DNA of 64,000 nt from NCBI GenBank assembly GCA_964016985.1, contig OZ024824.1:125867303-125931302 (forward strand). The letters run 5' to 3'. This stretch comes from Anodontia alba. Taxonomy: Eukaryota > Mollusca > Bivalvia > Lucinida > Lucinidae. This document shows positions 1 through 9,994 of this stretch, in pieces. A model generated the notes under the pieces. It saw nothing but the letters and a program-made list of their open reading frames with translations, did not search any database and was not told the DNA's origin. How positions within the stretch are numbered: the first letter of the stretch is position 1; each line of letters starts with the position of its first letter. The position numbers and the translations under genes are program-made.

Positions 1-58
1 TGGATCTACACTATTTGCAAAGGCAGGGCCTATCCAGGTTCAGCAGGACAATGGTTAA
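1..58 (+). repeat. Right end of a family D TTAA MITE
   Basis: It ends in GGTTCAGCAGGACAATGGTTAA-like sequence, matching the terminus of the other D copies. The TTAA at 55-58 lies only 23 bp before the exon 1 acceptor AG, so the element contributes to the 3' splice-site region. Confidence 0.75.
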
Positions 59-81
59 ATATGATTTCTTGTCTTATTTAG

Positions 82-237
82 AAATTCTACACAACGATGA
101 GTGAGTTGAAATCTGAAGTAGAGTATGTCATAAAGACAGGGAGACATATTGTTGAGAAGAAACAAGTTGATTTCCCGGATAAACTCAGTAAACAACTAGA
201 TGCTATTAAACAACAATATAACGTCATTGGTGCTCAG
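82..237 (+). CDS. DMD: Dystrophin exon, end of spectrin repeat 11 (human exon 33 equivalent)
   Basis: 156 bp encode 52 residues beginning KFYTTMSELK. It is bounded by acceptor TTATTTAG and donor GTAAGT. The stretch LKSEVEYVIKTGR is, as I remember it, identical to vertebrate dystrophin and is the clearest identifier in the window. Human exon 33 is also 156 bp, so length and phase are conserved. The product is an amphipathic helix of the rod with charged heptads and no catalytic residues. The exon reads directly into the next one (IGAQ then VTEG), matching the vertebrate order LGAK then VTER. Confidence 0.93.
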
Positions 238-315
238 GTAAGTGGTTCCCTATTACAGTAAAAATGATAATGAAGACAAAATTTATCATCTCATCTTGCC
301 AAGAAAACAAAGGGA

Positions 316-1679
316 TGTAGCTTAGAGGACTAAGCCTGCCCAGGAAAAGTGTGGTTTGGTAAACAGACTGGATTGACATGACTTTAACACAGGGCTCGGG
401 AAAACCCGAAAAATAGCCGGTCTGGACCGAAATTAAGAATTCTGGGCCGATTTCTAACACCCCAAAATGCTAATAAATCGGTCCAACACATTTGTGCCCC
501 ATTTTTCCCTAACCAACCAATTTTCACGAATCAATGATGTCTACAAACGGTCAAGTCTTCCCAAACTGACAACGTCCGCGCACCTTTTAAATGCGATATT
601 ATGGTAGTTAAAAGGCTCAAAACGGTCATTTGACATGTATATTGGAGAGACAGCTGAATAACGGCAACCTACTGCAGCACAAATTAATTACGTCATTATC
701 CAAACATTGTCAAAAAATCAACACTTCACTGACCTTTGTGCAGTAAACAAGCGATTAACACGAATCATCAATAACGGTAGTCTGATAATTAATCCGTTTG
801 TGTGACGCGTGTGAATACACTGAGACTGCAAAACATCCAGGTGCAGTCGGCGTGTCCAAAAAGATCAAAGGTAGCTTTACTGAGAGTGATAAAAGAATTC
901 ACCGCTTGAACGCACCCGTTTTCTTCCTCTTCTTTTTTGTTTTGATCAACACGGTTTGTCGGTCCCAGATTCGATAAATGAATTCCCAAACCGTGTACGT
1001 CCTGATCAGATGTCGCATACAATGGCTTCTGATCTGGGTATTATTGATTGCTTCTTCTTCTTCTTTTTTTTTTTTTTTTGTTGATTGCCGTAACACGCGA
1101 GTATAATTCAAGGTAGATTTCACGGTAAAAATAAGTAATGCACCACTTGCGCTAGACAAGATTGATCAGTGCTTAAAATTTAAGCAGTCTGATCAAATCT
1201 TGAAACATTGAAAACTGCAAAACCGCCCGTGGCGCAGGCCTTTTTTATTAGACCTAATTAGGTCCATGAAAGTCGTTTCGTTCCGTCTCTCCTGTTTCCC
1301 GCCGTCTTCGCGCTTATACAAGATGGGAATCAGTTGTTTATAAATAGTTTAGGAAAACCCTGCGGAGGTGGAAATAAAACAAAACCGTTTTTTTTTCTTT
1401 CTCTTTACTACCTGACTGTATTTATTGATGATGCCAGCTTTGATCATGCTCGTTATACCCGGACTTCTGTCATATAACGGAGTTGAGGTGTATTATTTAA
1501 AAGGACTTATAGGACTGCCAATTGTCATTAGTTTTCGTGACAGGTGATATATACATATTTTTGTTTGGAAATGGGCTCATTGATGACGTCATTGTCATCG
1601 GCTGGACCGATTCAGATTTAAAAATTTCCAGAGCCCTGCTTTAACAGTGTGGACTGGGCCGTTAAACAAACCAACCAAG
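316..1679 (+). mobile_element. tRNA-SINE 3' part, split by a hAT element
   Basis: The SINE tail (CTTAGAGGACTAAGCCTGCC onwards) runs from 316 to 389 and resumes at 1639-1679 with the GTGGACTGGGCCGTTAAAC tail and a CCAACCAA end. Removing the hAT insert and one 8 bp duplication restores a continuous SINE tail like the copy at 2400-2620. The tRNA-like head is missing. Confidence 0.8.
390..1638 (+). mobile_element. Non-autonomous hAT transposon, 1249 bp
   Basis: The termini are CAGGGCTCGGGAAAA on the left and TTTCCAGAGCCCTG on the right, an imperfect inverted repeat of about 14 bp of hAT type. They are flanked by a perfect 8 bp duplication CTTTAACA (382-389 and 1639-1646), the diagnostic hAT duplication length. 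No transposase frame is present; the open frames inside are short and contain no recognisable domain. The interior includes a T-rich tract near 1040-1080. Strand is arbitrary. Confidence 0.85.
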
Positions 1680-1834
1680 GGCATGTTCTCTCTGTGCAAA
1701 TTGGGAGGGCTGATGTATACTTTAGGGTATTCATATCCCTGTAAAGCCCCTTTTTTCTTGGCACCACTGAAATGGGATTTATGTCATTTTGTTGCCAGTT
1801 TGTACCTGATATTAAGGTAAGAGGGACATTCAAT

Positions 1835-1955
1835 AATTAGTGCCATTTTGTACAAGGTAGACACATTCTGTTTGCTTTCCTGGACACCAAGTCCCTTCTG
1901 AAAAGGTGCCTACTCTAAAAGGAAAGAATTGGCTCCCTTTATTAAGAACATTTTA
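1835..1955 (+). repeat. Family K relic
   Basis: It carries the sequence CTACTCTAAAAGGAAAGAATT followed by GGCTCCC, shared with the better-preserved foldback copies near 50950 and 51850. The second arm is lost. 1956-2089 shows nothing I recognise. Confidence 0.5.
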
Positions 1956-2089
1956 TATATATATTAACAATTTAGAACCTGATCAGACTGCAGTCTAATC
2001 TGGGTCTGTACTGTTTGCATATGCCATTTTGTCAGAAATTTGGTCTATAAAATTTTAAGAAACTTACAGCATACTGATAAAAAATTATG

Positions 2090-2205
2090 CTATATTTAAA
2101 CATATTATGTTGTGGGTTCTCAGCATGGCCTTGCAGAAGCACTTCTAATGAGTACTCACAACATATATTTTCCTGGAGAAATAAGAAAAATATTATGTGA
2201 ATACC
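2090..2205 (+). repeat. Family A foldback relic
   Basis: The arms around a CTTGCAGAAG centre share TTGTGGGT and ACTCACAACATAT with family A, followed by GGAGAAATAAGAAAAATAT. The left arm is more decayed than the right. Confidence 0.6.
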
Positions 2206-2234
2206 CACTCTTACCTGGAGCCACTCTTACCTTG

Positions 2235-2620
2235 AGTCCGGCCTTGGTCGGTCCATCAGAGGTGTCCGATTGGTGATCAAGTCGCAGGTTCAGTCCCAAC
2301 CAGGTCTGGCAACATTGGTCGGTCCATCAGAGGTGTCCGATTGGTGATCAAGTCGCAGGTTCAGTCCCAACCAGGTCTGGCAACATTGTTTCATCGAGTT
2401 GATCATGAAATATTTTCTTTGGTCATTCTCTCCCTTCTGCTGACTCAAGAAGGGCAGTTGTCAGTTTCTGGCAAAAGAATGTGCACAAGTACTGCTAAAT
2501 GCTTAGATGACTAAATCTACCCAGGAAAAGTGTGATTAGGTAAACTGACCAGCTCAATATGACCTTAACAGTGTTGACTGCACTGTTAAACTCCAAACCA
2601 ACCAACCAACCAACCTCAAG
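2235..2620 (+). mobile_element. tRNA-SINE with duplicated 71 bp head
   Basis: A 71 bp unit (2244-2314) is repeated exactly at 2315-2385. Each copy contains a pol III B-box-like GGTTCAGTCCC. The body from TTGATCATGAAATATTTTC to the CCAACCAACC tail follows. The SINE ends about 25 bp before the exon 2 acceptor, so its 3' end borders the branch-point region. Confidence 0.8.
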
Positions 2621-2645
2621 CTATGATGTTTTACCTATGTTACAG

Positions 2646-2813
2646 GTTACAGAAGGAAAAGGTAAAATAGACAAAGCAATGAAACTGTCGAAGAAGTTAA
2701 AGAAGGAATCAGCAGCGGTTCAAGATTTCATCAATCGTAGTAACCACGAGTTAGATGCTAGAGAACTGGTCGTTGTTAGCTATAACATTGACAGAGAGAT
2801 TGCTTTTGCTAAG
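2646..2813 (+). CDS. DMD: Dystrophin exon, start of spectrin repeat 12 (human exon 34 equivalent)
   Basis: 168 bp encode 56 residues starting VTEGKGKIDKAMKLSKKLKK and ending EIAFAK. The acceptor is GTTACAG and the donor AAG/GTAATA. Human exon 34 (171 bp, VTERKQQLEKCLKLSRKMRK) aligns over its whole length with one residue difference in size. The basic KLSKKLKK patch is conserved in character. It is a helical rod segment in phase 0 at both ends, preceded by SINE sequence and followed by a family B MITE. Confidence 0.93.
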
Positions 2814-2842
2814 GTAATAACATTTCTAAGAACTCTTTCCAT

Positions 2843-3042
2843 GCTATGTGCAATTTTAGCAGATGACAATTTGATGATACTTTTCTTACTTTCCTAGAAA
2901 ATAGGATCTGACACTTCATGCAAATTGTCTCCTAAGGAGACAAGTTGCATGAAGTGTCAAATCCTATTTTCTAGGGAAAATAAGAAAAAATATTTCAAAA
3001 TGTTGACAGCTGAATTTTTTTACCTAACCTGCAAAGTGTTAA
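2843..3042 (+). repeat. Family B MITE
   Basis: A central palindrome pairs CCTAGAAAATAGGATCTGAC with its complement around CTCCTAAGGAGA. Subterminal AGCAGATGACA and GACAGCTGAA and a final TTAA at 3039-3042 match other B copies. Confidence 0.75.
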
Positions 3043-3114
3043 AAATTAAAAGAATGTAGCTCACAGCAGAAAGTTATCTTCAATTTCCATTTTGCTTTTC
3101 TTCTATAAATAGAC

Positions 3115-3154
3115 TACTGTATTCAAGCTAATTACTGCACTGTGCTCTTAGATT

Positions 3155-3192
<38 letters not shown>

Positions 3193-3518
3193 CAAAATTA
3201 CTGGGAAAACTAGCAGTAAAATATAGTTCCACTTATACTAAGTTTACACTTAAAAAAGAAAAAAAAAAAAAAAAGATCAGCAAAGGACTTATCAAATGAT
3301 GCTTATGCCATGCTTTTGTGTTGTTTATTTTTCTCATTTGCTATATAAAAGCGTATGTTGTGTGTACTCACTGAATTGCATTGCTAGATGCAATTCAGAT
3401 GGGTACCCACAACATATGCCTTTATATAGAAACAGACAAAAAAGTACACTGGCAGTAATCTGAAGACTACAGAAATGCTTGACTGTGCGTGTATGTGGTT
3501 ATTAGGTTAAATACGGTA
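3115..3518 (+). repeat. Family H TA MITE with poly-T tract
   Basis: The ends TACTGTATTCAAGCTAATTA and TAGGTTAAATACGGTA are inverted copies of the H terminus. A foldback at about 3343-3431 (CATATGTTGTG ... CACAACATATG) forms the centre. A run of about 40 T begins near 3153. Confidence 0.75.
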
Positions 3519-3561
3519 GGTGGCATTTTATTAGAATTTTATAATTCTAGATATGACATTT

Positions 3562-3968
3562 TTATACCCCTGCTACATAATAGTGGCGGGGTATTATGGT
3601 TTCATGTTGGACGTCCGTGTGTCCATCCGTCCATCTGTCAGTCGTATGTATTTCGTTTCCGGATCATAACTTAAGTAAACATCAATGGATTTTTACCAAA
3701 TTTGGTATGTGCATTGATATTGTGGAGATCTGGTTTGGGATTGCTAATGGGCAAATTTCTTCAAATTTTGACAGAGTTATCTGCCAAAGATAGCCCATAT
3801 TACGTTTCCGGACGATAACTTGAATAAATATCAAGGGATTTTAACCAAATTTGATACATGCATTGATATGAAGGAGATCTTGTTTGGGATCGCTAATGTG
3901 CAAATTTCGCCAATGTTTGACAGAGTTATCTGCCCACGACATGATAATGGTGGGGTATTATAGTTTAA
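3562..3968 (+). repeat. Q-type element, two tandem units
   Basis: TATACCCCTGCTAC and GGTGGGGTATTATAG form inverted caps. GTCCGTGTGTCCATCCGTCC follows the left cap. Two related units of about 155 bp contain GGATTTTTACCAAATTTGG and TTGACAGAGTTATCTGCC. Related elements lie at 29505-30150 and 48340-49075. Confidence 0.65.
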
Positions 3969-4002
3969 TGTTTTTATTTTTCAACAAAAATGTGCTGCTA
4001 CT

Positions 4003-4145
4003 TTTCTTATTTTTCCGTGAAAACATATGTTGTGGGTACACATTAAAAGCACCTCTGTAGGGCATTTCTAATTATTACAGGTACTTTGGGGTTTTTCAGA
4101 TGAGTACCACAACACAGTACCTGGAGAAATAAAAAAAAAAAAAAA
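4003..4145 (+). repeat. Family A foldback, diverged
   Basis: It reads ACATATGTTGTGGGTAC ... GAGTACCACAACAC, then GGAGAAATAAAAAA. The loop is enlarged compared with the family consensus. Confidence 0.6.
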
Positions 4146-4155
4146 ATCCAGATAT

Positions 4156-4394
4156 CAGGGCTCAGTTGTTCAAAACTTGACAAAGTTGTCAGCTAATGTG
4201 ACGTTAAAATTTCAGTCTTGAAATCCGGCAAATACATTGATATTTTTTGCTGAAAAAATGTGAGTAGCTTTTGCAATTGCATCGCAAAAGCTACTCACAT
4301 TTTTGCAGCAAAAATATCAATGTATTTTAAAATACCTAACAAGTTTGTCATTAACAAGCTTGTTATGCTAACAATGCTTTGAACAACGGCCCTG
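4156..4394 (+). repeat. Family R foldback MITE
   Basis: Termini CAGGGCTCAGTTGTTCAAAA and TTTGAACAACGGCCCTG are inverted. The centre pairs AAAAAATGTGAGTAGCTTTT with its complement around ATTGCATCGC. A second copy lies at 32912-33160. Confidence 0.75.
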
Positions 4395-4562
4395 GTAATT
4401 TAAAATTTCACTCTAGGGAGCATATTCTCCTTAAAGTGTAGACCCCTTTTCAGAAGGGGATTGATCGTCAGTGTGCAGGAAAACAACAAGTCACAAAAGT
4501 TGTCAACAGTTTGCAATATATTAGTTCCACAATCTGGTGCTTAACTATATACTTTACTATAT

Positions 4563-4725
4563 ACTCTCTGGGCAGTTGTCAGTTTCTCACAAAAGAGCAT
4601 GCACAAATACTGGTAAACGCTTAGAGGACTCTGTGGAAGGGGAGTTAACTGAGACTAAATTGGCACGACATGACCCTAATAGGTTGACTGGGCTGTAAAA
4701 CCATCAACGGCTGTATACTCTATTT
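4563..4725 (+). mobile_element. tRNA-SINE relic carrying a piece of exon 3
   Basis: SINE body GGGCAGTTGTCAGTTTCTC ... CGCTTAGAGGACT is followed not by the usual AAGCCTGCCC segment but by 32 bases (4628-4659) that match coding exon 3: ACTCTGTG, an 11-base gap relative to the exon, then 24 perfectly matching bases ending GAGACTAAA. SINE sequence resumes with CGACATGACCCTAATAGG. I saw no other SINE copy here with this patch. Confidence 0.75.
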
Positions 4726-4751
4726 GCAACAGTCACATCCATACAAGAGTC

Positions 4752-5055
4752 GGCCTCGGTGGCTTAGTTGGATGCGCCGTCCGACTGGAGACCAGGAGGT
4801 CGCGGGTTCAATCCCCGCCAAGGTCGGCAACATTCTTTCGTGGAGATTGATCATGAAATATTTTCTACGGTCATTCTCTCCCTTCCGCTGATTCAAGAAG
4901 GGCAGTTGTCAGTTTCTGGCAAAAGAATGTGCACAATACTGGTTAACTGCTTAGAGGACTAAACCTGCCCAATAAACGTGTGGTTAGGTAAACTGACCGT
5001 GCTCGACATGACCCCATTGGGTTGACTGGGCCGTAAAACCTCAACACAAACAAAC
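4752..5055 (+). mobile_element. Full-length tRNA-derived SINE
   Basis: The head resembles a tRNA, with A box TGGCTTAGTTGG and B box GGTTCAATCCC. The body follows and ends GTAAAACCTCAACACAAACA. Perfect 11 bp direct repeats ATACAAGAGTC at 4741-4751 and 5056-5066 are target duplications, showing L1-type target-primed insertion. This is the best reference copy in the window together with 41516-41822. Confidence 0.9.
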
Positions 5056-5119
5056 ATACAAGAGTCAATTTAATGACATTCCAAGAATGGATGTTGTAAA
5101 AAGCTTGCACTCTAATATA

Positions 5120-5368
5120 CAGTCAACCCTCTTTATACCGACACTCGATACAATGACAAAATTCATTATAATGTTTTGGATATGTTAGAATCACCTCATT
5201 GAGGTGATTCTAACATATCCAAAACATAATGTTTTATGAGGAAATTAGAATAAAACAAATCCTTCCGTACATATCATTCTGTCTATTAAGGATTCTTTAC
5301 AACAGAAAATTCATTTTAATGGCAACATCTTTGGGAACAAATGCTGTCGTTGTAACGAGGGTTCACTG
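5120..5368 (+). repeat. pogo-like TA MITE with nested foldback
   Basis: Ends CAGTCAACCCTCTTTATACC and CGTTGTAACGAGGGTTCACTG are inverted and flanked by TA (5118-5119 and 5369-5370). A family L-like foldback (GGATATGTTAGAATCACCTC and complement) sits at about 5165-5235. 5371-5565 shows no repeat I recognise. Confidence 0.75.
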
Positions 5369-5565
5369 TACATAGTAAGCTTGCAATGACAGCCATCCTT
5401 GGGGCTGGCTGTTGTATGGATATGGCTTTGTAATAAGATTAAATATATAGCAAAACAGCTCATTGGGGAATCAGGAATATGTTTAATGTGGGTGGGGTGG
5501 CTATTTTGGAGAGAATACCATTCATAGAGGTTCCATTTTATAATGGATTTGTAAATGAATTACAG

Positions 5566-5904
5566 GCAACTCATGAAGAAATGAAGAAACGTCAGTCACT
5601 GTTACCAACTATGAAAGAAGTACTGCAGCAACTCTGTGATTTATCCGAGGAAGGGGAGTTAACTGAGACTAAAACAAATTACGAGAACCTTGTAGATCAG
5701 TGGAATCAGTTATCGGATAGATTAACAATGTGGATTGCTAAATTACAAACGGAATTAAATTCTGTGGACAGTTTGTTTGTTGACTTTCAAGCCACTTTAA
5801 TGAAAGTGAAAGATTGGATGTCTCATACAGAAGGAATTCTCAGTTCCCATGACAACCTGTCAGCTGACCAACAGAGAACTGATCACTGGGTGGACAGAAT
5901 TAAG
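5566..5904 (+). CDS. DMD: Dystrophin exon, repeats 12-13 (human exons 35+36 fused)
   Basis: 339 bp encode 113 residues from ATHEEMKKRQ to HWVDRIK, bounded by TTACAG and GTAAGG. In human dystrophin the same span is two exons (35 and 36, 309 bp), so an intron has been lost here or gained in vertebrates. Residues about 35-60 hold the conserved NLVDQWNQLSDRL helix of repeat 12, and about 80-90 the KVKDWMSHTE start of repeat 13, with the conserved tryptophans typical of spectrin repeats. The insert NSVDSLFVDF falls at the junction of the two repeats. Bases 5631-5673 have a partial copy in the upstream SINE relic. Confidence 0.93.
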
Positions 5905-5947
5905 GTAAGGTTGTGAACAATAGTTTACAGGTCTAGGTAAAAGGACG

Positions 5948-6134
5948 TTAAGGAGGAGTATTTCATGATAATTCTGGGATAATTTTTCTTATTTCTCCAT
6001 AATAACCTACATTGTGAGTACTCATTAGAAGGGCTTTGCTTGAGCATTTCTAATGAGTCCCCACCCCCCACCCAGAATATATTTTTATGGAACTGGAGAA
6101 AATTATCACAGAATTATTACCAAATACTCCTTAA
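5948..6134 (+). repeat. Family A MITE with TTAA at both ends
   Basis: Ends TTAAGGAGGAGTATTT and AAATACTCCTTAA are inverted and share TTAA target sites (5948-5951, 6131-6134). Inner arms ATAATTCTGGGATAATTTTT and complement are followed by the ACTCATTAGAAG core. Confidence 0.75.
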
Positions 6135-6480
6135 CAAGTCTTCTAATATTTATTAAATATAGTTCTTATTTCTCCATGAATATGTTGTATATACTCATTA
6201 TTACTACGATAGTAAATTATTACTACAATAGTAAGGAAGTTTGAATGACCACCTTAACATACAAGCCAGTGCATGGCAAAACCAATAAAATGGCATGTGC
6301 ACCCAGCAAAGACTCAGATCAGCCTAGGCATCTGCCCAGTGAGATCAGAATCTTCATGTAGATCAACTCCTAGGGTGATTCACATGAAATGTCAAGCCTT
6401 ATTTTCTCTGAAAAATAAAAAAAATCAAAATATCATCTACTGCAGTTGTGATTGGCACTTTAATGGATGTTCCACATTTT
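6135..6480 (+). repeat. MITE relics (families A, N and C)
   Basis: 6160-6240 resembles a family A arm. 6270-6375 is a degenerate element with CAGATCAGCC. 6380-6475 keeps CACATGAAATGTCAAGCC and a C-type end GTGATTGGCACTTTAA. No coding signal. Confidence 0.45.
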
Positions 6481-9255
6481 TGTCGCACCTGCTTTAGCAT
6501 GGGCGACTTAGGTGTGCAAGTTTCCATCTGTCTGTCCGTTTGTCTTTCCGACTTTCCGTCAACATTTACCCTGGATGTCTTGTGAGTGCAACTCCTCATA
6601 CAGTTTTGTACCGATCATTTAGAAATTTTGCATATGTTTTCTACATGGTATGAAGATGTACATGTGGTTTGGATATAATTGTTAGATTATGTCACTTTTT
6701 CCGCATTGTGAACTTTTTTCACCTCAATATATAGACAGTGGGTACCTCTTGTGAGCGCAACTGCTCTTACAGCTTTACACTGATTGTTTTGAAACTTTGC
6801 ATGTGTCTTCTTCTGGGTATGAGGATGTGCATGTGGTTTGAGTATAATTGTTAGAACATTTTTTGTCACTTTTTCCACATTGTGAACTTTTCCACCCTCA
6901 GTATATAGACAGTGGGTACCTCTTGTGAGTGCAACTCCTCTTACAGTTTTGTACTGATCGTTTTGAAACTTTGCATATGTTTTCTTCATGGTATGATGAT
7001 GTCCATGTGATTTGGGTATAATTGTTAAGACATTTTTTGTCACTTTTTCCACATTGTGAACTTAGTCATTTTTCACCCTTTATATGTAAACAGTTGGTAC
7101 CTCTTGTGAGCGCAACTCCTCTTACAGTTTTGTACAGATTATTATACCCCCGACATACGAAGTATGTGGGGGTATATAGTTTTCGCTTTTCCATTCGTCC
7201 GTTCGTACGTACGTTCGTTCATTCGTACGTTCGTTCGTACATTCTTTTGTTTGTTCGTCTTTCCGTAACAGGGTCAAAGTTTTTGCGTTAAAGTTTATAA
7301 GACCTCATATTTTGAAGACCCTTTGATGGATTTCATTCATATTTGGCATGATGGTAGATATAGGTCTAAAGTTTTTATCAGCACCATCCCCACCCCGGGG
7401 GGTGACCTTGGGGTCAAGGTCACAGACTTAGAATTTTTATAAAAAAGTCAAAGTTTTTTGTGTTTAAGTTTATATAGCTATACCATCAAGACCCTTTGAG
7501 GAATTTCATCTATATTTGACATGTTGGTAGATATAGGTCTAGAGTTTTACTCAGCATCATCCCCATCCTAGGGTATGACCTTGAGGTCAAGGTCACAGAC
7601 TTAGAAATTTCATATAAAAGTAAAAAAATTTGCATCTAAGTTTATATAGCTATACCATCAAGACCTTTTGTTGAATTTCATTATCCTCCTACCGAGAGGT
7701 TTAGGGGATATAGCTATCAGCATGGAATTCATCCATTCATCCATCGATCCATCTGTCTGTCCATAAATGCATTATTGTGCACCCCATAACTCCTAACTAC
7801 CCTTTGAGCTATTTTCAGGAAACTGTCAGGTTGTAGAGGGCATTTGGTAGGGTGTCAGGTACAAGAAAGACAACTCTAACTGACTTGGTCCATGAGTTAT
7901 CTCCCCTTGTCTCCAGAATTGTAAAAATTTTGTGCAAACCATAACTTTAAAACATGTTAAGATATTTTCATGATACTTCACCAGTATGTATAGGACATTG
8001 AGTAGGCATATCACATTCAAGAATGACTTTCTGACTCCATTCTGCAGTTTTCTCCCTTGGTTATTTAAATCTTGTGCGGGCAATAACTCTAAAAATTCTT
8101 TAAGATATTTTTGTGATACTTTACCAATATGTAGAGGGCATTGAGTAGGCAGGTGACCTTAAAATTTTCATTAAAATTTATATAGCTATATTATGAAGAC
8201 CCTTTTGTTGGTTTCATTAATATTAAGCATGATGGTATATATAGGTCTAAAGTTTTTCTCGGCACCATCCCCAAGCTGGGGTATGGCTTTTAAGTCAAGG
8301 TCGCAGACTTTTCATACAAATGTCATTTTTGCTTATATTATAAAGACTGATTGATTTCACTAGTATATGGTGATAGTTATAGGGCTAAAGTTTTATTAAG
8401 CTCAATCCCTGCACCTGTGCCTGATCTTTAAAGTCAAGGGCTTCATATTATGTGTGATTGAAGTTTTTCAATGTTATAACATAAATCATATATCTGCCAT
8501 CTCCAGAGTCAAAGCTACATACTTTGTGCTCTTTAAAAACTGGCAGTAGCGCTGGTCGGGGGTATGCGTGCCCCACTGGGCACTTTGTCTAGTTATGAAA
8601 CTGCGTGCATTTTCTTCATGGTATGAGGATGTGCATGTGGTTTGGATGTAATTGTTAAATTATTTTTTTTTTTTACTTTTTTCCACATTGTGAACTTAGT
8701 CAGTTTTCACCCGCAATATATAGACAGTGGCTACCTCGTGAGCACAACTCCTCATACAATTTTATACTAATCTTTTTGCAACTTTGCACATGTTTTCTCC
8801 ATAGTCTGAAGATGTGCATGTGCTTTTCATATAATCTTCTTGTCACTTTTTTGTGCTTTTTGAGCTTTGTCATTTTCTGACCTCAAATGTATAGACAGTG
8901 GGTACCTTGTGATTGCAACTTTTCATACAATTTTAAACCGGTCTTTTTGAAACTTTGCACATGTTTTCTCCTGTGTCTACAGAAGTGCACGTGGTTTGGA
9001 TATGATTTTTAAATTTATTTTTGTCACTTTTTCCACTTTAACTTTGTCATTTTCTGAACCTCAGATTGTATGAAAGTGTACAGACTTTGGGTGCTCTCAT
9101 GCATCATATGAGAAAATTAATATGCTTTCAATGAAATTCCTATATTCATATAATCCTTGTCTTTAATTTTTGTCACTTTTCCAACTAAGCACTGCTAAGA
9201 ATGATATAAATTTATAATAACTATGTCCTGTGACTTTTGTCCCAGCAGGTGCGAC
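6481..9255 (+). mobile_element. Tandem-unit element with inverted ends GTCGCACCTGC
   Basis: The left end GTCGCACCTGC and right end GCAGGTGCGAC are exact complements. Inside are repeated units of about 175-190 bp containing GGGTACCTCTTGTGAGCGCA and TTTTGAAACTTTGCATATG. The array is interrupted by a second element at 7141-8588, after which the same unit resumes. No transposase frame. Confidence 0.7.
7141..8588 (+). mobile_element. Q-type element nested in the preceding array
   Basis: It starts ATTATACCCCCGACATACGA, where a short hairpin ends GTGGGGGTATA. A CGTCCGTTCGTACG tract follows, then units of about 150 bp with AAGACCCTTTGATGGATTTC and GGGGTCAAGGTCACAG. It ends GGGGGTATGCGTGCCCC. Around 7684-8150 a further element (CCTACCGAGAGGTTTAGGGG, CCATCTGTCTGTCC) appears to be inserted. 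Confidence 0.65.
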
Positions 9256-9536
9256 GCCGCCTTCCGCGGAATTCTGTTGTTGTTTTTTCTTTATATAGAT
9301 GCATACAGTGATTGTTATACTGAGTGGCCAGCGCTTTCTTTTGATTGCCTGATGCAGATAGCGTATAGGATTATTTCAAGAATTTTTTGTTCAGGTTTAT
9401 TGATCATATTTTGACATTAAAATTAAGTTCGTTCAAAATAATTGGGTTTTATGTTGCCATATCTGATTACAGACTTTTATTTGGCATTTCTTTTATTTTC
9501 TTTGTTTCTTGATAGAAATCCTGCCTTTTTTAATCA

Positions 9537-9762
9537 TTAACCCATTTCAGACTGAATAAACTCCCCACACTATATATTGGAAGAGTCCAATTTCAATTTC
9601 AGGTATGCCAGGCTATGTGATTTAGATAGTCATAGAGAAAAATGGCTTAACTATTTGCAAACAGTGGAGACCCTGATCAGATGCTGCATTCTGCATCATC
9701 TGATCAGGCTGAGCACTTTTTGCCAATTACCCTTTAGGTGTCTCCAGACTAAAGTGGGTTAA
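9537..9762 (+). repeat. Family E TTAA MITE, intact ends
   Basis: It runs from TTAACCCATTTCAGACTG to GTCTCCAGACTAAAGTGGGTTAA, with TTAA on both sides. The interior has GGAAGAGTCCAATTTCAATT and a palindrome of CTGATCAGATGC type. 9256-9536 holds no recognised feature. Confidence 0.8.
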
Positions 9763-9799
9763 GTTTTAGTCATGTGACTCACTAGTCAAAATTCACCAG

Positions 9800-9900
9800 A
9801 CATTAGATTGGTGATTGTTTTTATTTTCTGGGAAAAAAATCAGAAAAACTATTTCAGAATATCATCTGCTGAAATGTTTACAAGATATTCTGAGGGGAAG
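9800..9900 (+). repeat. Family B/C relic
   Basis: TTTTCTGGGAAAAAAATCAG and AATATCATCTGCTGAAATG are remnants of the right half of a TTAA MITE. Confidence 0.45.
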
Positions 9901-9994
9901 TTGAAGTTGGATTCTCTTCCTCAGTTTTTGAATTTCTATCTTTATTGGTTCTCAGTAACTTACCTGTGTGTTGTCTGATCTGATTGAGAGTTCA

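Noticed and set aside
4768..4962. 64-codon + strand frame recurring at 41604-41948
   Set aside because: It is the same tRNA-SINE translated; SINEs are non-coding.
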